From Perilla frutescens (taxonomy: Eukaryota; Streptophyta; Magnoliopsida; Lamiales; Lamiaceae), in the NCBI GenBank assembly GCA_026008535.1, contig BRKX01000003.1, forward strand, positions 23,054,001 to 23,118,000: DNA of 64,000 nt. Direction: 5' to 3'. The position numbers and the translations under genes are program-made. Under the pieces are notes generated by a model. The model was not told the origin of the DNA. It worked only from the letters and a program-made list of their open reading frames with translations, and did not search any database. Positions 23,571-33,818 of this stretch are shown one piece after another (the first letter of the stretch is position 1; every line of letters begins with the position of its first letter).

Positions 23571-26374
23571 AGTCAGGTTGGTTCACTAGTATTCAAGCCA
23601 ACGAGTCTCCCGGTATTTTTGGATTTCATGTCTGAGGTTATTTGGACCTCGACATTGAATAAAACAGCTTTTAACCGAACCCGGAGTAACTTTTGCAGTG
23701 TTTCTACACTGCAATGGCTTCCAAGGAAGGTGCTAGGGGCGCCGTTGGGTTGTAGCAGGTGGCTCTACCGCCGTTGCAACTCGATGAGACGCCGAGCTAG
23801 CCACCTTTCTTCGACACACCTAATCCCGTGCATTCTTGTTCGTCGGTCTCGATTTCTATTTCTTTTCCGTCTTTTAAATTCTGCATTTACTTTCCGTTCT
23901 TCGTGTTCTTCATGTTCTTCGTTATTACTCATTTACTTTCCATGTAAAGTTATATTTCGATTCTTGTTGAAGTTCCAAGTTAATAGCATTTCCGTTATAC
24001 TGCTCGTTTCATTCTCGTTGTTATGATTCTGATCATTATTTCTCGTAATTAGTCTCGTTTATTTTGTTGAAGTTCCGTTCAAGTTTATAATTAAGATTTC
24101 ATCATTATTCTAAGTGTTTAAAAAGGATTATCGTGTTTATTCCATTATAATGCCGATTTCTTTTAAAGTTTAAAGTATGTTCGTTTCTATATTTTATTCA
24201 AAGTTCTAAGCCTTATTTCAAGTTTAAAACATCGAGAAAAGGGAGAGGCGAACGAGTAACGCCTCAACCAACACTTCGATCGAAAGTTTCGGAAGTTCCT
24301 GAAGGAACACGAACCGTGCAAAGGTTGCACGGCCCGTGCAAATGTTAGTTTTGTATACTAGAAGTGTAACAGCCCGGTCCCTTAGGCGGTCATTTTTAAT
24401 GGGAACAGGGTGTTAGGCGTAAAAGCTGAAGAAAATAGGTAGATTAATCAGAAATCCAGGGGGGTGTTTCTAGACTTAAACTAAGTTAGTGCCTCAAAAA
24501 CTTAGGTAACTTAACTTCATGACTTGGAAAAACTATCATCATCAACGAATCTAAGGGGTCAAAGGATTCAATCGAGTCAAAGGAACGCCATATTATAGGC
24601 CAATTAAGATTTAAACAGAATCTAATGACAAGCAGATAGGAATTCAACTCTTTAAACAAGACCTCTTCGTGGGTCACAACGACAAGGACTCATTAATAAA
24701 TCAGAGTCAAATAAATCATACTATCCCATTTATGGGACGAAACAAAAGATAACTTAAGATGCTCGAAAGAAAAAGCCTGTTCGTAGGCGAACAACAATGA
24801 CAAGTATGCAAGATTCATTCACAAGTCAAATGAGAATGAATAAATATCGAAATGCTCAACAAGTATGACTACTCAAATAACTCGGAATCAATAAAGACAT
24901 AAATGGGTATATCAAAAGAACATGCTTCAACTTCTCAAGACTTTATTACTATTTAGGAATCATAGCATTTAAGACATGTTATTTTCAAGAATCAAGATAC
25001 ATTAATCGAGACTAAATACTAAGATCAGAGTACTTAGCAGAAACTTAGCGGAAGAAAAATATGTAACCGTAAAGCAACAACTTGAAACCTCAGACAACCC
25101 CACCAGCAGCACATCACCGGCCTCAGCATCTTAACCTGAAAATATTTAAAAAAGAGGGTATGAGGACTAATGTGCTCAGTGGGGTTTTACGAGAAAACTC
25201 TTTAATAAACTTTAGAAATATCCAATTATAAACTGACGGCATATGGAGAGCAAAACGTAAAAGCCCTCTCCATATCCGCAAAACCTTTTACTTCCTTTCT
25301 TGGCGCCTTTCCTGGCTCCAACCTGATGTCTACTGCACCCTTAGATATGCCTTTAGGATAAGAGAGGGTTTACCTCAAATAAAGGATTAGCCTTAGACGA
25401 TTGCTAAGGCTAATAAAGGATTAGCCTTAGACGATTGCTCTATGCTCAATGATTCTAGCTAGGTTAAGGAAATGAAGCTAAGTTATGAAAGGGAGGAAGT
25501 TAAGGAAGGAATAAAGGTTAAGGAAGTTAAAGTAAATTAAGGAAGGAAGTTAAGAAAGGAAGAACATAGCTTTTATAGCCAGGATCGAGCTCAGGAAGTT
25601 AATTTCCTCACAAACTCATTTGGATATTTGAGGTAACCCCTCTTCTATCCTACGGCATGCCTAAGGGTGCAGTTGACATCAGGTTTGAGCCAAGGTTGGG
25701 CCCAAAAGTAAAGAAAATGTTTTACGGATATGGAGAGGACTTTTGCGTTTTGCTCTCCATATACCGCTAGTTGATTATTGGATATTTCTCAAGTTATTAA
25801 AGAAGCTTTTATTAAAATCCACTAAGTACATTAGTTCTCACACCCTCTTTTTCAAATGTTTTCAGGTTGAGATGCTGAGGATGATGGTGGCTGTGGATGT
25901 GGGTTGGCTGCCAAGATTGTTTTGTCATAGTATAAGTTTCTTTTGAAATCCCATGATGTTTCCGCTACTCTGATACACTCTTTATAATTCCTAAAGTGCT
26001 ATTATGTTTATCGAGATTCTATGAATATTCTCCAGACATGATTATATATATAAGTGATGCATATTAAGTTTTATTCCTACTTCTCGAGCATATTTTCCTT
26101 TCGCCTGTAAAGAGGCTTGTGCACGTTGATTTCTATTTATTTGTTTTGACCTATGAATGGGTCTATGCTTGTTGGTATCTGATTAGTTAGCCGTTTTATT
26201 CCGCTAAAGCATATTTCCTTCTTAATCAAGTAAATCCGAGTATCATCGCCTATCTTTCAAAAGTATATATTTATTCTTAAACCTTCTTTGTTAATCTTCC
26301 GTCTTTATTCGATAATCCCTTAATAACACCCCGTCCCCATTTGTTAATCCCTATCTCTAGACCGGGCTATTACA
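23571..26374 (+). repeat. 5' LTR of the gypsy element (truncated, rearranged)
   Basis: Three blocks. 23571-24342 matches 3' LTR positions 32834-33796, but about 540 bases are missing at its start and 191 bases (equivalent to 32990-33180) are deleted at an AAGG microhomology. The next block, 24343-25380, is a 22-base copia A LTR start plus a reversed Del LTR piece. Then 25381-26374 matches 48828-49797, ending CCGGGCTATTACA. The 191-base deletion removes the TATA box seen at 33007-33016 in the 3' LTR. Divergence from the 3' LTR is roughly 4-5% by eye over the last 430 bases. Confidence 0.85.
24343..25380 (-). mobile_element. Copia A LTR tip plus reversed Del LTR fragment
   Basis: GCAAA (24338-24342) is followed by the first 22 bases of the copia A LTR (TGTTAGTTTTGTATACTAGA...), then by TGTAACAGCCCGG, the reverse complement of a Del LTR 3' end. 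The reversed stretch matches 33819-34832 at roughly 96% by eye. It breaks at CCTCAAATA, where the forward LTR resumes with AAAGGATTAGCC, inside a 5-base AAATA microhomology shared with 48824-48828. Confidence 0.85.
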
Positions 26375-26376
26375 GA

Positions 26377-26392
26377 TGGTATTAGAGCAGGC
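26377..26392 (+). other. Primer-binding site of the gypsy element
   Basis: TGGTATTAGAGCAGGC starts two bases after the 5' LTR end (26374). It matches the plant initiator Met-tRNA complement TGGTATCAGAGC with one difference, which sets the LTR boundary. Confidence 0.9.
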
Positions 26393-26908
26393 TTGCAACT
26401 CTGCAGACCTGTCTCTTTAAGTTAAGCTAAGTATTTATGTGCATGTGAATTGCTTCGTGATAAGTTACAGCAGCAACCCACAGCTCGTCATCACCCTCGT
26501 ATCCTCAACCAAAAATCAAGGTATGATAGTATAGAGATTTTAGAATTTAGATTCAGGAATTTTGGAATTCAGGAAAGGAAAAGATTTTAGCAAGCATACC
26601 TCTTTTAACCTTGGAAATAAAATTCTGAGTGAAAAATATTCGGGTAAAATGATTTTCTGAAAAGGAAAGTTTGAAAGATGTTCTTGATCATAAAGAAAAG
26701 TGTTTAAAAAATTATTTTAAACCTATATCTTATAGAAAAGATAAAAATTTATGATTAAAGACTTTGGGCACCAAATTTTTATAAAAGTCAACTACTTAAA
26801 AGGATCTATGCATGCAAGATAAATAGTCTGAATCTAAATGATAGCATGATCTCAGAAGAACCTTAGGTCTCCCTTTTATGAGCTAGACTGATTAAACTTC
26901 ATGTTTCT

Positions 26909-27567
26909 AGATGGTTAAGCGTCGTTTGACTGCTAGGAATAATGTGCCTATTTTTCGCCCTGTACAAGAAAGGAACGGCTTAGGAGGAACACCAGAAAAT
27001 GTATCCGACTTGGAAACATGCATCCGCATGTGTGAGCAAGCACCGCCCGTTGAGAGGCCAACAATGTATCGCATCCTGTAGAGCACAATCACCCATGATC
27101 CCGAGACGTATGTTGTAATCGAGAATCTGATGGAATTCTCCTCAGCCTTGATAGCTCTTTGGGAGTCAAAGTATGGCCACGTGAACGCTCTAGCCGAGCA
27201 AATTCCCTCCCACATGGTGGAAACAGAACTACTAAGAGCGACTCTCAACAGTCCCTCTGAATTTCAAGCACTGCGCTCTCATGCTAAAGGAACCTTAGGA
27301 GTGGGACCCTTGAACGTCCAGGTCATGAAGCATACCGAGTCTTTGTCCTCCAGAATGCACCAGCAGGCCCCTGCTTATCAAACATTTACCCCTCAGAGTC
27401 TGAGACAGTGTATGCCCCATCAGTTCCCCGAAGAAAGCTTGAGGAAATTCAAGTTCGAGGTACCAGAGACAAATGAAGATGAGGAAGAAAAGAACCCAGA
27501 GAAAGAAGGCGAGAAAGAGGTGGAATTGTCATGCAAAAGGAAAGGAAAGGACCCAGCGTATAGTTAA
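26909..27567 (+). pseudogene. Gypsy leader/gag N-terminal region, poorly recognised
   Basis: From ATG at 26909 the frame reads MVKRRLTARNNVPIFRPVQE, with a stop at 27079. It then stays open to 27567 through NVQVMKHTESLSSRMHQQAP, an acidic run (ETNEDEEEKNPEKEGEKEVE) and a basic tail. It lies between the PBS and the recognisable gag domain, so I infer the N-terminal part of gag or a leader protein. No family motif is visible. The longest minus-strand frame here (26907-27248) is a shadow. Confidence 0.4.
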
Positions 27568-28131
27568 TCTTTAGAAGTAGGTAAAGGAGGTGTTGTTGTT
27601 AGAACACCTTGCTGATTTGTCTGTCCACTTTAATCCAGATCTTATTTTGTAAATGTGTTAATCAACCCTTTAGATTTTAATAGCGGCAGTAATTCTCCAA
27701 AAGGATGCCCTATTTTCAGATATAACCAAGAACCTCTTTCTTATTAATGCCAAAAGTCCTCTTAATGAGGCAATTTTCCCACTTTGTTTGATCTATCCTG
27801 CGTAATCTAAAGACCTTATCAAAAGGTATTTCATTTTGCTTTGTGCAAATTCGAGCGAGCGTAGTCAATGTTTAGGATTCTTTAGAATGCCGTCGAGAAG
27901 ACATCAAGCTAAGAGAATGAGGCCGCAAGCAACCAAGTCCTGAACCATGGCTCGAGAGCTGAGAATGTATTTCTCAAACACAACCCTCCGTCTTTTAATA
28001 GTTTAGGAGACCTGATGAGAGTCGAGAAAAGAGTTTGTTCCTTAGAAGTGAATTTTCGATTTTATAGTCTGTTCGGAAGATGAGGAATTAGGTTGTGCTC
28101 TTTTATGCACATAGATGATACGGACTACTGT

Positions 28132-28530
28132 TGGGAATCCGTTCGAATGACGGTAACTTTACAGCAACAGACGGAGTATGGTTGGGAAGATTTCAAGAAC
28201 AAGTTATATCAGAAGTATATCCCGGATTGCTTTCGTAAGGCAAATGAGATGGAGATCTGGAACTAGATACAAGGAAAGAGGACGTTGTCAAAGTACGATC
28301 AAGAGTTCAACCAGTTATCCAGGCATGCCCCACATTTGTAATTTCAGATGAGAAGAAAGCACGTATAGATCAGGTCGCTTTGTCGTATCCCTTTCAATAA
28401 GTGAAAGTGATCCTCGGATGTCACTTTTCCGGTCAAGTGTAGCTAATTGAAGTCCAGCTGACTTATGCTAATTCGTAGCAACCTAGTAAAGGAGATGATG
28501 CGTAATGCTCAAAAAAAGAAAGAGAGAGAA
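28132..28530 (+). pseudogene. Gypsy gag (capsid) remnant
   Basis: The translation WESVRMTVTLQQQTEYGWED, then FKNKLYQKYIPDCFRKANEM, EIWN, stop, IQGKRTLSKYDQEFNQLSRH and APHL matches the retrotransposon gag domain (W..F...F..KY.P...R..KE.EF..L.QG...V.EY...F..LS.YAP). After a frameshift, DEKKARIDQVALSYPFQ and HFSGQV continue the domain. No CCHC knuckle is recognisable downstream. Multiple stops show decay. Confidence 0.75.
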
Positions 28531-29403
28531 CCCGAAGAAGATCGTTAAGCAGGTAGACCTAAATTTGGTATATTAAGAGTTTCAGTAAGATAGAAACTTT
28601 TGATGAGTCTATTTATTCATTCTCGTGACAATTGAATCAATCATCTTTCAACAGCTTCATATCATTTGAAATTATTCAATTATATCCTCTTGGAAAAATT
28701 ATAATCTTTTGATGATACTTCTTTGATCATCAAGAATTAGTCATAGCATTCTCTTGTTAGGATATGCTGATGCCTTTGCAAAATATTCAGTACGGTTCTC
28801 GGTTGCTAATCGTTGATTATCTTCCATACCCTTGCTGCATGCAAGAACCCCTTTTGAGTTATAAGTCTTCTGAAAAGGTAATGTTTTTAGTATAGATAAC
28901 CCAGTGTTATATCTCTTCCAGCTTTTGGAACTTGTTAAAGAATTATTGATCAAGATAAAGTCCTCACTCAGAGACATTTATTTTGTTTTGCTCCCACTCA
29001 TAGAGCTCGAGTGTGGACCCTTGAATAGAGCAGAGAGTATAAAGAAAATATTTCTTTTAGTCATTATTGGAAGAATAAGAGGACGTAGTCCCAATAGGAA
29101 GTAGAATCCAAGTAATGCTAGATAGTGCCCTCCTAGTAGGACGCGCATCTCTAAAGTAATTTTTCAGCTCATTATGTTTGAGAGACAATCTAAGAAATGA
29201 CATCAGATAAGTTCTGAGCTTACGTTCAAAGTCCAGACATGCGATCTTTACACCTGCAAGCGATGGTGATCTCCAGCAGAAGCTATAAAGTCAGAATATC
29301 GCCTTAGGAAGAAAAGACAGCTACGATGAAGAAAGGGAAAAGAGAGTTTCAATAGAAGGTGTTTTGGTCATAAGAAAAATTTCCAAGATGAATCTCTGAA
29401 GGA
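28531..29403 (+). pseudogene. Gypsy gag C-terminus/protease interval, decayed
   Basis: Between gag and RT, where zinc knuckle and aspartic protease are expected. I cannot identify an intact D(S/T)G protease core; VIQVMLDSALLVGRASL-like text near 29110-29150 sits where one might be. The remaining frames are short. Confidence 0.35.
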
Positions 29404-30308
29404 GCTGCCAAGATTACCCCCACGTAAGCAAGTGGAATCCGCTATCGATTTAGAACCAGGAGCTGCACCAGTTTCGAAAGCCCCTTACATAATGGCGCCT
29501 AAGAAGTTGCAAGAACTCAGGATTCAACTGCAAGAGTTATTAGACCTAGGTTTTATCCAACCTAGTGTGTCACCTTAGGGAGTTCCAATCTTGTTCGTGA
29601 AGAAGAAGGATGGCACAATGAGAATGTGCATCGACTATATAGAGCTGAATAAGCTGACCATTAAGAATCGATACCCTCTCCCAAGAATAAATGATCTCTT
29701 TGATCAAGCTTAAGGGAGCAATTGTCTTCTCAAAGGTAGACTTAAGATCTGGGTATCATCAACTGAAGATCCGAAAAGAGGATATTCCTAATGCTGCTTT
29801 TAGTACTCGCTATGGACATTACAAGTTTATAGTAATGCCATTTGGATTGACCAATGCCCCAGCAGTGTTCATGGATTTAATAAATCGGGTTTTTTTTACC
29901 CGTATCTAGTTAAGTTTGTGCTAGTTTTCATAGATGATATCCTCATCTATTCGAAGGACGAAGAGAAGCATCAAGAGCACCTAAGAGTGGTGTTGGAGAC
30001 GTTAAGAAGAGAAAGGCTTTACGCTAAGTTTAGTAAGTATGAGTTTTGGCTCTAGGAAGTCATGTTATATAGTGTCAGCAGAAGGAATCAAGGTGGATCG
30101 GGCTAAGATTGAAGCGGTTAGCAATTGGAAGTCTCCAAAGAGCATGAACAAGATAAGAAGTTTTCTAGGACTTGCAGGATACTATCGTAGATTTATCAAA
30201 GGATTCTCGTTAATATCTAAGGCTATGACGCGATTGTTGAAGAAGGACTTCAAGTTTAGGTGGACACCTGAGTGCGAGGAAAGTTTCCAAACCTTAAAGA
30301 AGATGTAA
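29404..30308 (+). pseudogene. Gypsy reverse transcriptase
   Basis: Starts LPPRKQVESAIDLEPGAAPV and SKAPYIMAPKKLQELRIQLQ, the connector before gypsy RT. Then come GFIQPSVSP, stop, GVPILFVKKKDGTMRMCIDY, KNRYPLPRI, FSKVDLRSGYHQLKI and FGLTNAPAVFMDLIN. The catalytic box VFIDDILIYSK (29924-29956) keeps both Asp residues. Frameshifts fall near 29712 and 29900, with a stop near 30054. FLGLAGYYRRFIKGFSLISK (about 30160-30220) leads into the RNase H domain. Confidence 0.92.
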
Positions 30309-30720
30309 CCACAGTCCCGGTGTGGGCCATTCTAGGAGAAAATGAAGATTTCATAGCTTGCGTTGATGCGTCGAGAAAAGGATTAGGATGCGTGCTGATG
30401 CAGAGAGGAAAGGTGATTGCTTATGCTTCGAGGCAGCTTAAGAATCACAAGCAGAACTATGCCACACATGATTTAGAGCTAGCAACGATTGTTCAGGCGC
30501 TAAAGATCTAGAGGCACTATCTCTATGGAGCTAAGTATGAGATTTTCTCAAATCACAAGAGCCTAAAGTATTTCTTCGAGTAAAATGATCCTATCATGAG
30601 GCAGAGAAGATGGTTAGAACTCGTAAAGGATTACGATTGCACCGTTCACTTCCACCTGAGCAAGGCGAATGTGGTAGTTGATGCCCTATGTAGGAAAGAA
30701 AAAGGCAGAGTTAGGACTCG
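30272..30720 (+). pseudogene. Gypsy RNase H domain
   Basis: In the frame from 30272: ACVDASRKGLGCVLMQRGKV, IAYASRQLKNHKQNYATHDL and ELATIVQALKI, then a stop where Trp is expected. Next are RHYLYGAKYEIFSNHKSLKY (usual FTDHKSLKY), a further stop, and RQRRWLELVKDYDCTVHFHL, SKANVVVDALCRK. The D-E-D core can be followed (VDAS; LEL in place of KEL/REL; SNHKSL has lost its Asp). Non-functional. Confidence 0.88.
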
Positions 30721-30940
30721 TTCAAGGTAAGAAGGAGCTTCGAAAGGAATTCAAGAAGTTAAGAATCGAGGTGCTAATACCACCTAAGACCATTCGAGCC
30801 CAAATCGTCGCGATAGTCGCTCAGCCCGACCTAAGAAAAAGGATAGTTGAAGCCCAAAGATGAGACGATTTTCTCAAAAATAAAAGACTAGAAGCACGAT
30901 CTAATAGCTCGCAAGATTTTACGAAGGTTGCCAATAACGT

Positions 30941-31923
30941 GCTCTTATTCAAATGAAGGCTTTGTGTGCCAAGCAAAGAAGAACTAAAGGAGGAAATCAT
31001 GAACGAAGCACATGACATGCCATACACAACATATCCCGGAAGCACCAAGATGTATCAAGACCTTAAGAGGAACTTCTAGTAGAATATCATGAAGAGAGAG
31101 ATAGCCGCCTTCGTGGAAAGGTGTTTGAACTATCAGTAGGTGAAAGCCTTCAATCAAAAACCTTCTGGTTTGCTCCAACCCATAGAAATTCCTGAATGGA
31201 AGTAGGATCATAGTAGTATAGACTTGCGGTAGGTTTACCAAATTCTAAGCGGTGGAATACCGCTATTTGGGTAATCGCGAATCGATTATCAAAAGCAGCA
31301 CATTTCATTGCTGTTATTATGACAAATGGGCAAGATCAACTAGCCCAAATGTATGTTAGGGAATTTGTGCGATTGCACGAAGTGCCGGTCTCGATTATAT
31401 CATATCGTGATATGAGATTTACGTCAAAATCTAGAGGAGCCTACATGAAGCCATGGGATCAAAGCTCAATTTCAGCATGGCCTTTCATCCTTAAATGGTT
31501 GGCCAGCCCGAAAGGACTATCCTAATTCTAGAAGACATTCTTAGAGGAGTAGTCATCGATCAAGGAAACAGTTGGGAGGAATTACTGCCATTGGTAGAGT
31601 TTGCGTACAATAACAGCTACCAATAATCGATCGGCATGGCCCCTTATGAAGCTCTATACAGAAAGAAGTGTAGATCACCCTTGTATTGGGGCGAGGTTGG
31701 AGAGAGAAGGATACTTGGACCTGAAATGGGCCAGGAAGCAATCCAGAAGATCGAGCTTATTCGTCAGCAAATCGAGGAGGCTCAAGATAGGCAGAAGGCT
31801 TACACAGATGAAAGAAGAACGGAACTCAGTTTCAATGTTGGAGATAAAGCATTCTTGAAGGTTTCTTCGTCAAGGGGAGTGGTTCGTTTTGACAAATGAA
31901 ACAAGTTAAGGCCCATATTTATT
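30941..31923 (+). pseudogene. Gypsy integrase
   Basis: VPSKEELKEEIMNEAHDMPY starts the zinc-binding domain. Its HHCC set is degraded: the second His is Tyr (TTYPGSTKMYQDLKRNF) and the second Cys is Tyr (RCLNYQ). Two adjacent stops replace the Trp pair after KRNF. The core continues with GLLQPIEIPEWK, stop, DHSSIDL, DQLAQMYVREFVRLHEVPVS, IISYRDMRFTS (usual SDRD, so a metal-binding Asp is lost), PLVEFAYNNSYQ and GMAPYEALYRKKCRSPLYWG. It then runs into the GPEMGQEAIQKIELIRQQIE linker and NVGDKAFLKVS. Stops and frameshifts are frequent between 31070 and 31630. Confidence 0.9.
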
Positions 31924-32262
31924 GGACCTTTTGAAATTCTAGAGAAGGTGAATGAAGTAGCTTACAGGTTGGCCTTACCACCCAACCTGAGTGACATTCA
32001 TGATGTCTTTTATGTCTCAATATTGAGAAAGTACGTGTTTGATCCAGAACACGTGATTAATAAGGGAGAGATAGTCCTGAATAAGGACTTAGCATACGAA
32101 GAGAAGCCCAGGCCATTGTGGATCGAAAGATCTAGAAGTTGAGGAACAAGGAAATCAGTCTTGTAAAAGTAATATGGAACCATCATGGTCTGGAGGAGGC
32201 AACCTGAGAGCTTAAATCCAAGCTACTCAAAAAGTACCCTGATATCGTTTATCATGGTTAGT
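31924..32262 (+). pseudogene. Integrase C-terminus with chromodomain
   Basis: GPFEILEKVNEVAYRLALPP, NLSDIHDVFYVSILRKYVFD, PEHVINKGEIVLNKDLAYEE and KPRPLWIE are the usual chromovirus integrase tail. In the next frame RNKEISLVKVIWNHHGLEEA, T, stop, ELKSKLLKKYPDI follows as a chromodomain (LVKV-W......EATWE.E..M...YP), ending at TAG 32260-32262. In this family the chromodomain steers integration towards heterochromatin. The Trp of EATWE is a stop here. Confidence 0.85.
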
Positions 32263-32283
32263 AAATTTCGGGATGAAATTTCT

Positions 32284-32298
32284 TTAAGGGGGGTAGGA
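32284..32298 (+). other. Polypurine tract of the gypsy element
   Basis: TTAAGGGGGGTAGGA immediately precedes the TGTAACACCC start of the 3' LTR at 32299. Confidence 0.9.
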
Positions 32299-33796
32299 TG
32301 TAACACCCTAGATTTTTGGATAAGGTTTATAGGATTCTTAATGGTAATTAATTAGTTAAGGAAGAAGTTTAGTCAAGGTTTAAGTGAAGTCAGATGTCAG
32401 TCACGAGTTTAAGGGTCAATTTTCGTAAAATCATCTTTTCGAAAATTTTGATCTTAACTCTGTTATGGACAATTTTCATCTTGTTAGAAAGGTTTTAACT
32501 CAAGGAGTATGCCAGTGTTTTCAGATTTTAAATCTGATGTCGTTTGAGGTCCCGGTGATGAAAAACGTATTTAAAGGATGTATGAATAGTAACTTTTGCG
32601 TGCGTTTGTGTTTTGAGAAATTTACGAAATTCTCTTTATTGATCCGAGTCTAGTTCTGTCAGGCCTCTTTTATGGGAAATGACTCAAGGATTTCGTTGGC
32701 GTTCACGGATTTCCATTCTGAGGTCAATCGAATGCTCGAGAGAAAAATCTGTCAGTCTGGGTGAATAGTAAAAAGTAATTCCAAAAAAGGAATCTTTGCT
32801 CGTATTTCTTCAGACGACCCCGTCTTCATCACGAGTCAAGTTGGTTCACTAGCATTCGAGCCAACAAGTCTCCCAATATTTTTAGATTTTGTGTCTGAGG
32901 TCATTTGGACCTCGACATCAAATAAAGCAGCTTTTAACCGAACCCGGAGTAACTTTTGCAGTGTTTCTACACTGCAATGGCTTCCAAGGGAAGCCAAAGC
33001 TCTCCCTATAAATAAAGCATCACCCCTCACTCTTTTCCCATACCATAATCACTCATTCTTCATTTCTACAGAGTGGGAAAGCTTGTGAGAGCCGAGAGAG
33101 TTCTGTCAAAGCAAAAAGTGTTCTTCGTGAGTGTTCTGCAAGACGAAGAGCGGAGTGACGTGGAAAGGATGCGGTGAAGGAAGGTGCTAGGGGCGCCGTT
33201 GGGTTGTAGCAAGTGGCTCTGCCACTGTTTCAACTCGACGAGACACCGAGCTAGCCACTTTCCTTCGACGCACCTAACCCTGTCCATTCTTATTCGTCAG
33301 TCTCGATTTCCATTTCTTTTCCGTCTTTTAAATTCTGCATTTACTTTCCATTCTTCGTGTTCTTCATGTTCTTCATTATTACACGTTTACTTTCCATCTA
33401 AAGTTATATTTTGATTCTTTTTGAAGTTCCAAGTTAATAGCATTTCCGTTATACCGCTCGTTTCATTCTCGTTGTTATGATTCTGACCATTATTTCTCGT
33501 AATTAGTCTCGTTTATTTTGTTGAAGTTCCGTTCAAGTTTATAATTAAGATTTCATCATTATTCTAAGTGTTTAAAAAGGATTATCGTGTTTATTCCATT
33601 ATAATGCCGATTTCTTTTAAAGTTTAAAGTATGTTCGTTTCTATATTTTATTCAAAGTTCTGAGCCTTATTTCAAGTTTAAAACATTGAGAAAAGGGAGG
33701 GGCGAACGAGTAACGCCTCGACCAACACTTCGATCAAAAGTTTCGGAAGTTCCTGAAGGAGCACGAACCGTGCAAAGGTTGCACGGCCCGTGCAAA
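32299..33796 (+). repeat. 3' LTR of the gypsy element, first part
   Basis: Begins TGTAACACCCTAGATTTTTG right after the PPT and runs 1498 bases to the copia insertion point (GCAAA, 33792-33796). It contains a TATA box (33007-33016), the transcript leader-like GAGTGGGAAAGCTTGTGAGA, and the first GC-rich near-palindrome TTGCACGGCCCGTGCA just before the insertion. It continues at 48034. Confidence 0.92.
33007..33016 (+). promoter_or_regulatory. TATA box of the gypsy 3' LTR
   Basis: CCCTATAAATAAAGCATCAC has the canonical TATAAATA. The same context (AAGCC...CCTATAAATA) occurs in the LTR inserted in the copia integrase (42023-42030) and, inverted, at 36608-36616. It is absent from the 5' LTR through a 191-base deletion. 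Confidence 0.8.
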
Positions 33797-33818
33797 TGTT
33801 AGTTTTGTATACTGGAAG

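Noticed and set aside
23619..24026. 135-codon frame with Ser/Phe/Leu-rich translation
   Set aside because: It lies wholly in the gypsy 5' LTR. Its counterparts in the other LTR copies (33184-33414, 42199-42438) differ in frame and length, so it is chance.
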